64,000 nucleotides of DNA from contig NZ_SACS01000002.1 of assembly GCF_004005945.1 (NCBI RefSeq), positions 1 to 64,000 of the forward strand, written 5' to 3'. Made by a program: the position numbers and the translations under genes. Below the pieces are notes generated by a model, which had not been told where the DNA came from, did no database searches, and saw nothing but the letters and a program-made list of their open reading frames with translations. This document shows, piece after piece, positions 48,142 through 56,696 of the stretch. Position 1 is the stretch's first letter, and every line of letters begins with the position of its first letter. The stretch comes from Rheinheimera riviphila. GTDB taxonomy: Bacteria; Pseudomonadota; Gammaproteobacteria; Enterobacterales; Alteromonadaceae.

Positions 48142-49899
48142 GTGATTATTATTTTTTCTGCTTTATCAAAGCGCTGGTACGGGTTGTTATTGCTGCTTTT
48201 ATCACTGGTAGCGTTATTGCCCGCAGCGGCCCATGCCGCCAATCGCATCGAACTTTCCGGTGTTACCGGCGAGCGTAAGCAAAATATCGAACTTTATTTG
48301 TTGTCGATTGCTGCCAGCGAAATTAATCCGTCGGCACGCTTTAAAAACCGGGTCAATCGCGATATCAAACTGGCGCTGCGTGGCCTTGGTTATTATCAGG
48401 TGGTGGTTGATTTTGAAGACCAGCACAAGGGCAAAGACTATATCTTACACGCCAAAATTACCGCCAATAAATATGTTTACATTGATATCAACGACATCCG
48501 CATTCTCGGTGGTGCCGCCAACGATACCCAATTTCTGCAACTGCTGAAAAACGCCGCGCCGAAAAAAGGCGAACGGCTGCATCACGGCAAATACGAAAAC
48601 TATAAAAGCGAGCTGTTAAGCCTGGCCAACCGCAAAGGCTTTTTTGACGCCAAATTTGAACGCACTGAGCTCGTCGTCACCCCAGGTGATCGTCGTGGTA
48701 CGGTGAAATTGTTTTTTAATAGTGGCGTGCGCTACAAATTTGGCGATATCACCTTTCACGGCAGCCAAATTAATAGTGCCCGCTTACGCTCGTTATTGAC
48801 CTTTCGTAAAGGTGACCATTATTCCGCGCGCTTGCTGGGCGAGCTCAGTCAGGCGCTCAGCACTACGAACTGGTTTAGTAGCATTAACCTTGAAGCCGAT
48901 GTCGAAAACCGCAAAGACGGGGTGTTGCCACTACGGGTGGAACTGGCGCCTTCAATGCGCAATATTGTTGAAGCCGGTATTGGTTATGCCAGTTACACCA
49001 CCGATAAAGGCGCGCGCATTAAAGGCAAGTGGGACAAACCCTGGCTCAATGATCGCGGCCATAGTTTATCCAGCGAATTGGCGTTGTCGAACCCGGAGCA
49101 GAAGCTGGAAACCCGCTACAAAATGCCACTTCGTAATGTCAGCAATGATTATTATCAGTTTACCTTTCGCTACACCAAGCTGGACGATCTGGATACCGAC
49201 AGTCAGGAAATTAACCTGGTCGCCGAGCGCAATTGGCTACTGAAAAGTGGCTGGAACCGCACGGCATCGGTCCGCGCTTTATACGAAAACTATGTGCAGG
49301 GCAGTCAGGATGATCAGTCGACGTTGCTGTTGCCGGGTTTAAGTTTCAGCCGCGGGACTAACAGTGGCGGTAATATGCCGGAAACAGCCGACTTCTACTC
49401 TTTGTCGATGGAAGTGGCCAACAAAGCGCTGGCGTCCGATACCGACTTTGTCCGGTTACGGGGCCGTGTTGGCTGGATTGGCAGCTGGTCTGTAGACCAA
49501 CGCTGGTTGGTACGGCTGGATGGCGGGGTCATTCTGCAAGAGCAAGTATTGAATATTCCACCGTCTTTACGTTTTTTTGCCGGTGGCGATAATAGCTTAC
49601 GGGGCTTTGCCTATCAGGAAGTGTCGCCAGTTGACGCGGATGATTTATTGATCGGCGGTACTCGTCTGGCGACAGCCAATCTGGAGTATCAATATCGGAT
49701 CAAAGGCGACTGGTGGCTGGCACTGTTCACCGATCACGGCAGTGCCTGGAATGTCCGCCCGGATTGGCAACACAGCGTTGGCATTGGCGCGCGCTGGGCT
49801 TCACCGATTGGCCCGTTACGCATCGATTTGGCTTATCCGGTCAACAGCGATCAACACAGTGGCTTGCGGCTGCATTTTACTTTAGGGCCCGAATTATGA
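48142..49899 (+). CDS. tamA: Autotransporter assembly complex outer-membrane protein TamA
   Basis: A BamA-family (Omp85) barrel that, with TamB, inserts certain outer-membrane proteins. From the GTG at 48142 it has 585 residues (577 in E. coli). That start gives a proper signal peptide (hydrophobic LLLLLLSLVALLPAAAHA, cut near AHA-AN). A TTG at 48046 would add 32 non-signal residues. Three POTRA domains span about 30-260, and the 16-strand barrel carries the Omp85 motif FFAGGDNSLRGFAY and ends in LRLHFTLGPEL. Its stop overlaps the tamB ATG. Confidence 0.93.
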   Translation: MIIIFSALSKRWYGLLLLLLSLVALLPAAAHAANRIELSGVTGERKQNIELYLLSIAASEINPSARFKNRVNRDIKLALRGLGYYQVVVDFEDQHKGKDYILHAKITANKYVYIDINDIRILGGAANDTQFLQLLKNAAPKKGERLHHGKYENYKSELLSLANRKGFFDAKFERTELVVTPGDRRGTVKLFFNSGVRYKFGDITFHGSQINSARLRSLLTFRKGDHYSARLLGELSQALSTTNWFSSINLEADVENRKDGVLPLRVELAPSMRNIVEAGIGYASYTTDKGARIKGKWDKPWLNDRGHSLSSELALSNPEQKLETRYKMPLRNVSNDYYQFTFRYTKLDDLDTDSQEINLVAERNWLLKSGWNRTASVRALYENYVQGSQDDQSTLLLPGLSFSRGTNSGGNMPETADFYSLSMEVANKALASDTDFVRLRGRVGWIGSWSVDQRWLVRLDGGVILQEQVLNIPPSLRFFAGGDNSLRGFAYQEVSPVDADDLLIGGTRLATANLEYQYRIKGDWWLALFTDHGSAWNVRPDWQHSVGIGARWASPIGPLRIDLAYPVNSDQHSGLRLHFTLGPEL

Positions 49900-52800
49900 G
49901 TGTGCGCTGGTATTGGCTGAAAAGCACCCTGTTAACGCTGCTGATGTTGATTTTGGTGGTGCTGGCGATTGCCGGTACTAATTTAAGTTTGCAACTGGCT
50001 CGCTTGATATTGCCGCAATTTGTCAGCGGTTTGCATTTTGCAGCGGTCAGCGGCGATCTTTGGCGTGGCGCGGTGTTTGAACAGCTGGAGTACAAAAACG
50101 ACACCGCTAAAATCAGCATTCAGCGGCTGGAAACCCGACTGGATTGGCGATGTTTCAGCGGCCGTATGTTGTGCTTGGATTATCTGACTTTAACCAGTAC
50201 TAACTTGGAAATATTGGCAGCGGCTGAACCATCGACCGCCACTCCTGATGCAACTGATGTAGCCGCACAAACCAGCCCACTCTGGTCGCTGCGGGTGGAT
50301 GCGCTGACCAGCAACGATTTCAGTTTTAACCTACCCTCACTGCAAGGCCAGATCACCAGTTTACAAAGTGGCGGACGTTTTGCCGACCAGCACCTGACGT
50401 TGGCCGCAACGCAGATTCAAGGGGTGCAGCTGGTCAGCAGCGCCGAAGCTCCGACCGACGACGCGCCATTTCGGCTGCCAGATTTAACCACGTTGAAATT
50501 GCCAATTGCTATCGACCTTAGCACGTTGCAGCTTGATGATGTCAGCCTGCAACAAACTGGCGCAGAGCCCGAACAGCCAGCATTGCAGCTTAAAACGCTG
50601 AAAATGTCAGCGATTTTGCAACAACAGCGTTGGCAATTACAGCTGAGCGAATTGATCGCCACCGCACCAGCAGTGAAAGCCAATGCCAAACTGGACTGGC
50701 AGCAAGATGCTACAGGTTCACTGAGCGGCGACTTTAGCGCAGAACTGCCAGAGTTGGTGCCAAACCAAAACTTCAACGGAACCCTCAGCGGTCCGCTAGA
50801 CAAACTGCTGTTGCATTTACAGCTAGCAGGCCAGCAGCAAGCCAGCGTCAATGCGACGCTTAACCTCACCCAGCCACAATTGCCATTTAGCCTGCAGCTC
50901 AAAGCAGATGCCCTGCACTGGCCATTGGTCGAGGACGGCAGTGCCACTTATCACGCCAGCAGTGTGTTACTGGACGTAGAAGGCAGCTTGGATCACCAAC
51001 AATTTAGCGGCGGCTTAAAAGCCACACTGCCAGATTTACCCAATAGCACCCTGCAATTACGCGGCGTTTATCAACCCCCGGCAAAACAATTATTGCTGGA
51101 TGAACTGCAAATTCAGACCCTCAATGGCAGTGCGATCGTCAAAGGGCTTTATGATCTGCAGCAACAACAGCTCAACAGTCAATGGCAGCTAAAAACCATT
51201 CAACCCGGCCTGTATTGGACCGATTATGCCGGTGAATTTAGCGGCAGTTTTTATCTGGCAGTTGGTTTGCAGCCAGAGCTGGCGCTGGACATCGGTGGTT
51301 TAGATATCACCGGCAACATTCGCGACTTACCGTTGCAGCTAACAGGTGGCTTCAAGGCCAGCCAGCAGACCGACCATTGGCGGCTCAATACTGAACAACT
51401 GCTGTTAAGCCATGGCCCAAACCAACTGAGTGTCAGCGGCGGCCTGGAACAACAATGGCAGTTAGCGGTAAAGGTGAATATCAACGATCTCGCAGCTTCA
51501 GTATCCCAAAGTGAAGGTAAAATTGTGGGTGAAATTAATGTCAGTGGCCCGGCGGCGGAGCCGGATCTGGCCTTGCTCCTTACCGGTAGCAATTTGAATT
51601 ATCAGGATGATTACGCACTCAGTAGCATTGAACTGAAAGCAAAAATTGTCGATTGGGGCAAAAAAGCCAGCAGTATGTCGCTCGTCGCCAAACAAGGTCA
51701 GGCGCCAGGCTTGCAATTGCAGCAACTGGATTGGCAGCTTAGTGGCAACCGGCTGCAGCATGACAGCCATCTGCTGCTCGATAGCCATCAACTGCACGCC
51801 GCGCTGGCGATGACCGGCCAACTAAAAGCCGACAGCTGGCAGGCGCAGTGGCAGGAATTACGATTAAAATCAGATTTAGGTGACTGGCAGCTCAATCAGC
51901 CAACCCAAAGTAGTTGGTCACTGGCCAAACAGCAGTTGTCGCTCAGCGCATTTTGCCTGGAAGACCAAGCCGCAGGGCTTTGTATGCAGCCGTTGCAAGA
52001 CGTGTCACTGAAAAAAGGTCAGTTACAGCTGGCACTGAGTAACTTTGAACTGGCATCAGTCAATCCGCTGTTGGCCGACGAACAAAGCCTCAGCGGCGCC
52101 ATCGATGGTGATATCAAGGTCAACTGGCAACAAGGCCAGTTACCCACGGCGCAGCTGCAATTACAAGGCGGTGCCGGTAAGATAGAATATCAAAGCACGT
52201 CTTTGCTGCAGATCCCCTGGCAGCAATTGCTGATTGAGGCGAGTCTGAATCCGCAGCAGCTGAGTGCCAAGCTGCAATTTAAGTTTGTCGATGACCAGGC
52301 CGCCAGCCTACAATTTGGCCTGACTGCGCTTGATACGCCGGATAAACAACTAGATGCCAGACTGCAGTTAAAACAATTTGATTTAGCCTTTTTACAGCCA
52401 ATTTTCAGTGAATTCAGTCAGTTCAGTGCAGTACTAAACGGCGATGTCCGCGCCAGCGGTGCTCTTGCTAATCCATTATTGCAAGGCCAAATTCAGCTGG
52501 AAAACCTCAGCTTAAATGGCCGCCAGGCACCGATGGAAATTAGTGAATCGAGCTTAACGCTGGCCTTTGCTGATCGCAAAGCCTTGTTATCCGGCGCCCT
52601 GCGCACCCCGGACGGGCCGTTAAATATCAGCGGCGACGCCGACTGGCAGGTCGCGAACGGCTGGTTTGGCAGCGTGCAACTGTCCGGGCAAAAACTGAAA
52701 TTGCATCTACCCAACGCCAGTTTTAGCTTCAGCCCCGATTTATTATTCAGCGCCGAGCAACAAGGTGGCCTTTTGAGTGGCGAAGTGTTACTGGAAAACG

Positions 52801-53612
52801 GCAACATGGAAGTCGATGCTTTGCCGGAAAACGCCATTCGGGTCTCGGACGATGAAGTGATCCGCACCGCCGCCATCATCGACAGCTCTGGGTTACCGCC
52901 GTGGAAACTGAGCTCCGACGTGCGGTTAACGCTCGGCGAAAACGTACGACTGGCCGCTTTTGGCCTTAAAACCAAATTAGAAGGTGTGCTACGTATTCGC
53001 CAACAAGGTTTGGTGCCAACCATTCATGGCCAAGTCGCGCTACGCGACGGTACTTTCCGCGCTTATGGCCAGGATCTGCAACTGCGCAAAGGCAAACTCA
53101 CCTTTAACGGCCCCGCCGATCAACCACTGATGGCGATTGAAGCCATTCGCAACCCAGAAAAAACCGAAGATGGCGTGATTGCCGGTATTCAGGTCGACGG
53201 TCTCACCGATAATCCGGTGATTAAAGTGTTCTCCACCCCAGCCAAACCACAAGCCAACGCCCTGGCTTATTTACTGTTAGGCCGCGATTTAACCAGCAGC
53301 AGCTCTGATAAATCCGTCACCACTAGCCTCATCGGCATCGGCATCGCCAGCAGCGGCAAATTAGTCGGCCAGCTCGGCGAAGTGTTCGGCCTGCGCGAAC
53401 TCAGCCTTGACACCGCCGGCAGCGGCGACAGCTCCAAAGTGATGGTCAGCGGTTATTTGTCACCCAAACTACAACTCAAATATGGCGTCGGTATTTTTAA
53501 CCAGGTCGGCGAATTCACCCTGCGCTATCGGCTGGCGCGCAAGTTGTTTTTAGAAGCGGTGAGTGGTTTGAATGATTCGGTGGATTTGTTGTATCAGGTG
53601 GAGTTTGATTGA
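49896..53612 (+). CDS. tamB: Translocation and assembly module protein TamB
   Basis: A large inner-membrane-anchored periplasmic protein that spans to TamA and probably moves lipids or helps barrel assembly. From the ATG at 49896 it has 1238 residues (1259 in E. coli). An N-terminal transmembrane anchor (about 8-30, LKSTLLTLLMLILVVLAIAG) precedes a long beta-helical taco fold rich in Gln and Leu. The C-terminal DUF490 domain is clear (VALRDGTFRAYGQDLQLRKG, then NPVIKVFSTP and the ending DSVDLLYQVEFD). It overlaps tamA by 4 bp. The exact repeats cannot be parsed by eye. Confidence 0.93.
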   Translation: MSVRWYWLKSTLLTLLMLILVVLAIAGTNLSLQLARLILPQFVSGLHFAAVSGDLWRGAVFEQLEYKNDTAKISIQRLETRLDWRCFSGRMLCLDYLTLTSTNLEILAAAEPSTATPDATDVAAQTSPLWSLRVDALTSNDFSFNLPSLQGQITSLQSGGRFADQHLTLAATQIQGVQLVSSAEAPTDDAPFRLPDLTTLKLPIAIDLSTLQLDDVSLQQTGAEPEQPALQLKTLKMSAILQQQRWQLQLSELIATAPAVKANAKLDWQQDATGSLSGDFSAELPELVPNQNFNGTLSGPLDKLLLHLQLAGQQQASVNATLNLTQPQLPFSLQLKADALHWPLVEDGSATYHASSVLLDVEGSLDHQQFSGGLKATLPDLPNSTLQLRGVYQPPAKQLLLDELQIQTLNGSAIVKGLYDLQQQQLNSQWQLKTIQPGLYWTDYAGEFSGSFYLAVGLQPELALDIGGLDITGNIRDLPLQLTGGFKASQQTDHWRLNTEQLLLSHGPNQLSVSGGLEQQWQLAVKVNINDLAASVSQSEGKIVGEINVSGPAAEPDLALLLTGSNLNYQDDYALSSIELKAKIVDWGKKASSMSLVAKQGQAPGLQLQQLDWQLSGNRLQHDSHLLLDSHQLHAALAMTGQLKADSWQAQWQELRLKSDLGDWQLNQPTQSSWSLAKQQLSLSAFCLEDQAAGLCMQPLQDVSLKKGQLQLALSNFELASVNPLLADEQSLSGAIDGDIKVNWQQGQLPTAQLQLQGGAGKIEYQSTSLLQIPWQQLLIEASLNPQQLSAKLQFKFVDDQAASLQFGLTALDTPDKQLDARLQLKQFDLAFLQPIFSEFSQFSAVLNGDVRASGALANPLLQGQIQLENLSLNGRQAPMEISESSLTLAFADRKALLSGALRTPDGPLNISGDADWQVANGWFGSVQLSGQKLKLHLPNASFSFSPDLLFSAEQQGGLLSGEVLLENGNMEVDALPENAIRVSDDEVIRTAAIIDSSGLPPWKLSSDVRLTLGENVRLAAFGLKTKLEGVLRIRQQGLVPTIHGQVALRDGTFRAYGQDLQLRKGKLTFNGPADQPLMAIEAIRNPEKTEDGVIAGIQVDGLTDNPVIKVFSTPAKPQANALAYLLLGRDLTSSSSDKSVTTSLIGIGIASSGKLVGQLGEVFGLRELSLDTAGSGDSSKVMVSGYLSPKLQLKYGVGIFNQVGEFTLRYRLARKLFLEAVSGLNDSVDLLYQVEFD

Positions 53613-53644
53613 GGTTGGTATGCCGCCAACCGTTCATATAAAAG

Positions 53645-53677
53645 CATGTGCGTTGGCGCTTCGCTTATCCACCCTAC
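53645..53677 (-). repeat. REP-like palindromic unit A
   Basis: On the minus strand it reads GTAGGGTGGATAAGCGAAGC followed by GCCAACG. It shares the pattern GTAGG..GGATA..CG..GCG with units B and C and lies in the opposite orientation to B. Confidence 0.7.
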
Positions 53678-53711
53678 CGTGAAAGTAACACTTTGTTTTA
53701 AATATAAAAAC

Positions 53712-53747
53712 GTAGGTCGGATAAACGCGAAGCGTGCCATCCGACAG
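53712..53747 (+). repeat. REP-like palindromic unit B
   Basis: Reads GTAGGTCGGATAAACGCGAA then GCGTGCCATCCGACAG; the GTCGGAT and ATCCGAC arms form a hairpin. It has the classic REP look and is the clearest of the three. Confidence 0.8.
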
Positions 53748-53770
53748 GTGTTCGGCTTGCATTGTCGTTA

Positions 53771-53802
53771 CAGCGGTGGATGGCGCAGCACGTATCCCCT
53801 AC
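53771..53802 (-). repeat. REP-like palindromic unit C
   Basis: On the minus strand it reads GTAGGGGATACGTGCTGCG then CCATCCACCGCTG. It is the most divergent unit and again alternates in orientation with B. Confidence 0.65.
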
Positions 53803-53859
53803 ATTTGGAATAACCGGCTTGAATAAGCCAGCGGCCCCTTAACTTCCCACAGCTAAAAG

Positions 53860-54009
53860 TCACTTCAACGGCTCTTTCTGCGGTCCACGTCGACGATTTG
53901 ACAATGTTTCACGCAATGTAGCGGGCAACGCATCAAAAGTAGAGGACTGCTGCACATCTGTCGGCGTCCACTGCGGGTTGTCAGTATCGGGTAGCGGTTG
54001 ATTGTTCAT
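53860..54009 (-). pseudogene. Truncated BrnA-like antitoxin
   Basis: A 49-codon frame with a good ribosome site (AGAGGT, 8 bases before the ATG). It reads MNNQPLPDTDNPQWT, then FDALPATL, then RRRGPQKEPLK and a stop. This is the usual N-terminal half of BrnA-type antitoxins. The ribbon-helix-helix DNA-binding half that normally follows (a segment with RLSPEVVE.F...GWQTRIN in relatives, from memory) is missing, and none of the three frames downstream restores it. The start overlaps the BrnT remnant by 29 bp, the normal brnTA arrangement. It may still be translated as a short protein. Confidence 0.75.
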
Positions 54010-54135
54010 ATTCAATTACCTCTCGGTTGTTCGCTTTGCGAAAACTGATGATGCGAATGCGAGTTAACCTTTAATCTCGTCAAACAGTAAATCCAGCTCA
54101 CTTTGTCCGCTAATCGCACAACAATATCGTTCATT
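53981..54135 (-). pseudogene. Remnant of a BrnT-like toxin (C-terminal part, frameshifted)
   Basis: The frame closing at 53981 reads LTRIRIISFRKANNREVIEY and then EQSTATRY. RIIS-(A/F)-RKA near the end is the hallmark of BrnT ribonuclease toxins. An in-frame TAA at 54071-54073 cuts it off upstream. The preceding bases read as ERYCCAISGQSELDLLFDEIK in another frame, which could be the middle of the toxin after a frameshift. The N-terminal half with the WDE.K...N..KH motif is absent, replaced by the structured repeat. The toxin is therefore dead. Confidence 0.7.
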
Positions 54136-54170
54136 TCGCAATAGTGCCAGCGGCCGGGTGGCAGCATAAG

Positions 54171-54231
54171 CAGACCGTCTGCGGCATGGAGCCGCAGCCG
54201 AGCCTACAGGGACGTATTCACGGCGGGTCTG
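54171..54231 (+). repeat. Structured dispersed repeat, copy 2
   Basis: The second copy of the element at 4549-4611, in the same orientation. The outer stem is CAGACC (54171-54176) with GGTCTG (54226-54231). The inner hairpin is CTGCGGC (54179-54185) with GCCGCAG (54191-54197). Both stems changed on both sides relative to copy 1, while the connecting CGAGCCTACAGGGACGTATT segment is almost identical. It lies where the front half of the BrnT-like gene should be. Confidence 0.8.
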
Positions 54232-54292
54232 TGTTGCTGTGACCCGTGCCGCTGGTAACGGCTGACAACCAACGCATAGCAAAACACCAGCA

Positions 54293-55066
54293 TCACAACG
54301 GCTTCAATAACAACAAATGTTGATACCGCCCCAATGACGCATAAGGTTCGGTGCGGTTGTACTTCAGTTCAACTTCCAGTAACTTATCAAACTCCGATTC
54401 CTGCTCGGAACGGTCACGCAGGTAATCGTGAAAACAGCGCACGCCGGTTTTACTGTGCAAGGTAAAGCCTTGCTGCTGGCACCAAGCCACCACGTCAAGC
54501 GGGTTCAGGGGTTGTTGCGGGCTTAAACTGACTTTCTTTTTGTAGGCTAAATCGCGCAGCACGTAGTTAAAATTGCCATACACAATATTGGAAAAACGCT
54601 TGGCGTCGACGTTATAGAACATCAGCGATAACGCGCCGCCTGGCGCCACCAGCTGGTATAAATCGGCAATAGCGGCCTTTGGATCGGCCAGCCATTCCAG
54701 CACCGCATGGCAAAGCACTACCGGATATTGTTGTTGCTCCGGCACGAGCTGCTGCAAACCCAGATTGGCGAAACTAACTTGTGCCGAAAGCCCTTGTTCG
54801 GCGGCCTGAGCTTGCGCCATTTGCAGCATTTCCAGCGACAAATCAGTCAGCCGCACCTGATGGCCACGCGCCGCCAGCCACAAAGCAAGTTGGCCTTGCC
54901 CTGCCCCTACATCCAGAATTTGCGTTGGCGTCGCTAATGGCGCAAATTCAGCAAGATCACGTTGCAGCACCAACTGGCGCAAGCGGCCTTTGGTGGTCTG
55001 ATAAATATTCTGCTGGAATTTGGCGGCGATGCTGTCAAAATTGCGGTCAGTCTGCTTTTTAGTCAT
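54293..55066 (-). CDS. cmoM: tRNA 5-carboxymethoxyuridine methyltransferase CmoM
   Basis: Formerly SmtA. It methylates cmo5U34 of some tRNAs to mcmo5U using SAM. It has 257 residues (261 in E. coli). The N-terminus DRNFDSIAAKFQQNIYQTTKGRLR is almost E. coli-like. The SAM loop is ILDVGAGQGQLALWLA (about 48-63). CHAVLEWLADPKAA, LSLMFYNVDAKRFSNIVYGNF and GVRCFHDYLRDR are family motifs. In E. coli this gene directly precedes mukFEB; here it is divergent from elyC, as in E. coli, but points into the decay region. Confidence 0.95.
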   Translation of the reverse strand: MTKKQTDRNFDSIAAKFQQNIYQTTKGRLRQLVLQRDLAEFAPLATPTQILDVGAGQGQLALWLAARGHQVRLTDLSLEMLQMAQAQAAEQGLSAQVSFANLGLQQLVPEQQQYPVVLCHAVLEWLADPKAAIADLYQLVAPGGALSLMFYNVDAKRFSNIVYGNFNYVLRDLAYKKKVSLSPQQPLNPLDVVAWCQQQGFTLHSKTGVRCFHDYLRDRSEQESEFDKLLEVELKYNRTEPYASLGRYQHLLLLKPL

Positions 55067-55085
55067 AGGTTTTAGTCATAAAGTT

Positions 55086-55916
55086 ATGGAATTTCCTGTC
55101 AAACTGTTATTGACGCCGGTGATGATCATCTGGGCGTTGCTGCTATTTACCGTGCTACAGCAGTGGCGAGCGCAGCGACGGCTTCCACGCGCAGCAACTG
55201 TCACTTTCCTATTATTTTGGCTATTTTGCACCAAGCCTGTCGTAGACCAATTGGCCAAACCGCTGGAACTGGCCTACCCGGCTTTTGCTGCCGCTTCATC
55301 AACAACATCGGCAGCAACAACATCAGCCAAGCCAGCGCTGGCACATATTCTGGTACTCGGCTGCAATCATCAGGACAGCAGCTTTTTACCCCTGACCAGC
55401 AAAGCTGAACCTTGTACTTTGGCCAGGTTAAGCGAAGGCATCCGGCTTTGGCATCTGTATCCAGAAGCGGTGCTGCATGTCAGTGGTCATATCGCGGAAC
55501 GCAGCCAATCCCATACCGAATTTGCCCGGCAATATGCCATTGCCATGGGCGTTGCACCAGCGAAAATTGTCAGTCACAGCGAGGCCAGTAATACAAAGGG
55601 CGAAGTGCAGTCTTTTATTGCCGCCATCGATCAACAGCCAGCGGTGGTAGTCACTTCAGCCATGCATATGCCGCGGACCTGCAATTGGTTTGCGCATTAT
55701 GGCGGCCGGGTGATTGCGGCCCCCACTGACTTTTATGTGCGACGTCTGACCGGCGATATCGGCTGGCAAGGCTGGCTGCCATCGGCGCAAAGTCTACATG
55801 CGCTCAGTTATGTCTTTTACGAATATATGGGGCTGGTGCAACAATATATTCAGCGAATGACTGATCACAATACTGCACCAACAACGGCAGTCGGCTGCAT
55901 GTCAGCGCGTTCATAA
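55086..55916 (+). CDS. elyC: Envelope biogenesis factor ElyC (DUF218)
   Basis: In E. coli ElyC (YcbC) is an inner-membrane protein needed for envelope integrity and the undecaprenyl-phosphate pool. From the ATG at 55086 it has 276 residues (259 in E. coli). Two N-terminal membrane helices (about 8-24 and 37-52) precede the DUF218 domain: HILVLGCNHQ, LYPEAVLHVSGH, EASNTKGEVQ and VVVTSAMHMPRTC are the usual blocks. The start lies 19 bp from the divergent cmoM start, the same pairing as in E. coli. Confidence 0.88.
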   Translation: MEFPVKLLLTPVMIIWALLLFTVLQQWRAQRRLPRAATVTFLLFWLFCTKPVVDQLAKPLELAYPAFAAASSTTSAATTSAKPALAHILVLGCNHQDSSFLPLTSKAEPCTLARLSEGIRLWHLYPEAVLHVSGHIAERSQSHTEFARQYAIAMGVAPAKIVSHSEASNTKGEVQSFIAAIDQQPAVVVTSAMHMPRTCNWFAHYGGRVIAAPTDFYVRRLTGDIGWQGWLPSAQSLHALSYVFYEYMGLVQQYIQRMTDHNTAPTTAVGCMSARS

Positions 55917-55925
55917 GAATCAAGC

Positions 55926-56696
55926 TCACGCCGGATTGGGTACATCAATAAAACAAACTTCAATCCCGGTTTGTGCCGCCAGCCACTGCCCCAGCGCCTG
56001 AATACCATACCGTTCAGTCGCATGATGACCGGCTGCGATAAAATGGATGCCCAGCTCGTCGGCACAGTGAATGGTTTGCTCGGACACTTCACCGCTGAAG
56101 AATAAATCAGCACCGGCATCGGCAGCAGCCTGAATATAACCCTGACCGCCACCACTGCACCAGGCCAGCGTTTTCACTTTGGCTGCCCCCGCAGCATGTA
56201 ACAAGGGTTCCCGCCCCAGCAACTGCTTTAGTTGCGCGGCAATTTCCGCAGCATTCACTGGCGCCGCCACATCGCCCAACATCACCACGCCACGTGGCTC
56301 CACCGTCATAAGCGCCCGAATATTGCCTAAACCCAACAATTTACCCAGCTGCGCGTTATTGCCAAGAGTTGCATGCACATCCAGCGGCAAATGATAGGCC
56401 AGCAAGCTGATGTCATGACGCAGCAAGCTTTGCAGACGGCGTTTTTTCATGCAGGTAATTTCGCTGGCTTCGCCTTTCCAGAAATAACCGTGATGCACCA
56501 GAATCGCATCGGCATTCACGGCAATGGCCGCGTCCAGTAATTTTTGGCAGGCAGTCACGCCCGTCACCACTTTTTTGATTTGGGTTTTACCTTCAACCTG
56601 CAAACCATTTGGGCAATAATCTTTGATGGTCGCGCTGGCTAGTTCGGTATTCAGTAATTGCACCAGGGCGCTGAGGCTGATCTGTGCTTGGGTCAT
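55926..56696 (-). CDS. ybgI: Nif3-like dinuclear metal centre protein (YbgI)
   Basis: A 256-residue Nif3/DUF34 family protein. E. coli YbgI forms a hexameric ring with a dinuclear metal site; its function is unproven. Metal-ligand motifs are visible: ILVHHGYFW (His pair, about residues 64-72), LAYHLPLDVH further on, and AGHHATERYG at the C-terminal end. DYCPNGLQVEG at the N-terminus is diagnostic. Its ATG overlaps the glycosyltransferase stop by 4 bp, coupling the two genes. Confidence 0.93.
   Translation of the reverse strand: MTQAQISLSALVQLLNTELASATIKDYCPNGLQVEGKTQIKKVVTGVTACQKLLDAAIAVNADAILVHHGYFWKGEASEITCMKKRRLQSLLRHDISLLAYHLPLDVHATLGNNAQLGKLLGLGNIRALMTVEPRGVVMLGDVAAPVNAAEIAAQLKQLLGREPLLHAAGAAKVKTLAWCSGGGQGYIQAAADAGADLFFSGEVSEQTIHCADELGIHFIAAGHHATERYGIQALGQWLAAQTGIEVCFIDVPNPA

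Larger units (their letters stand above)
53613..54292. other. 680-bp decay region between tamB and cmoM
   Basis: This is the longest stretch without a complete standard gene. It holds three REP-like units (53645-53802), a truncated BrnA-like gene (53860-54009), a broken BrnT-like remnant (53981-54135) and a structured repeat (54171-54231). It looks like a landing site for small mobile or selfish elements. Confidence 0.8.

Noticed and set aside
49713-49895. A 61-codon N-terminal extension of tamB
   Set aside because: It runs inside the tamA barrel in another frame and lacks the anchor helix; the ATG at 49896, overlapping the tamA stop, gives the typical start.
54064-54282. A 72-codon minus-strand frame ahead of the BrnA-like gene
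   Set aside because: Most of it is the noncoding structured repeat; only its last 23 codons may be BrnT debris, so it is not a gene in its own right.
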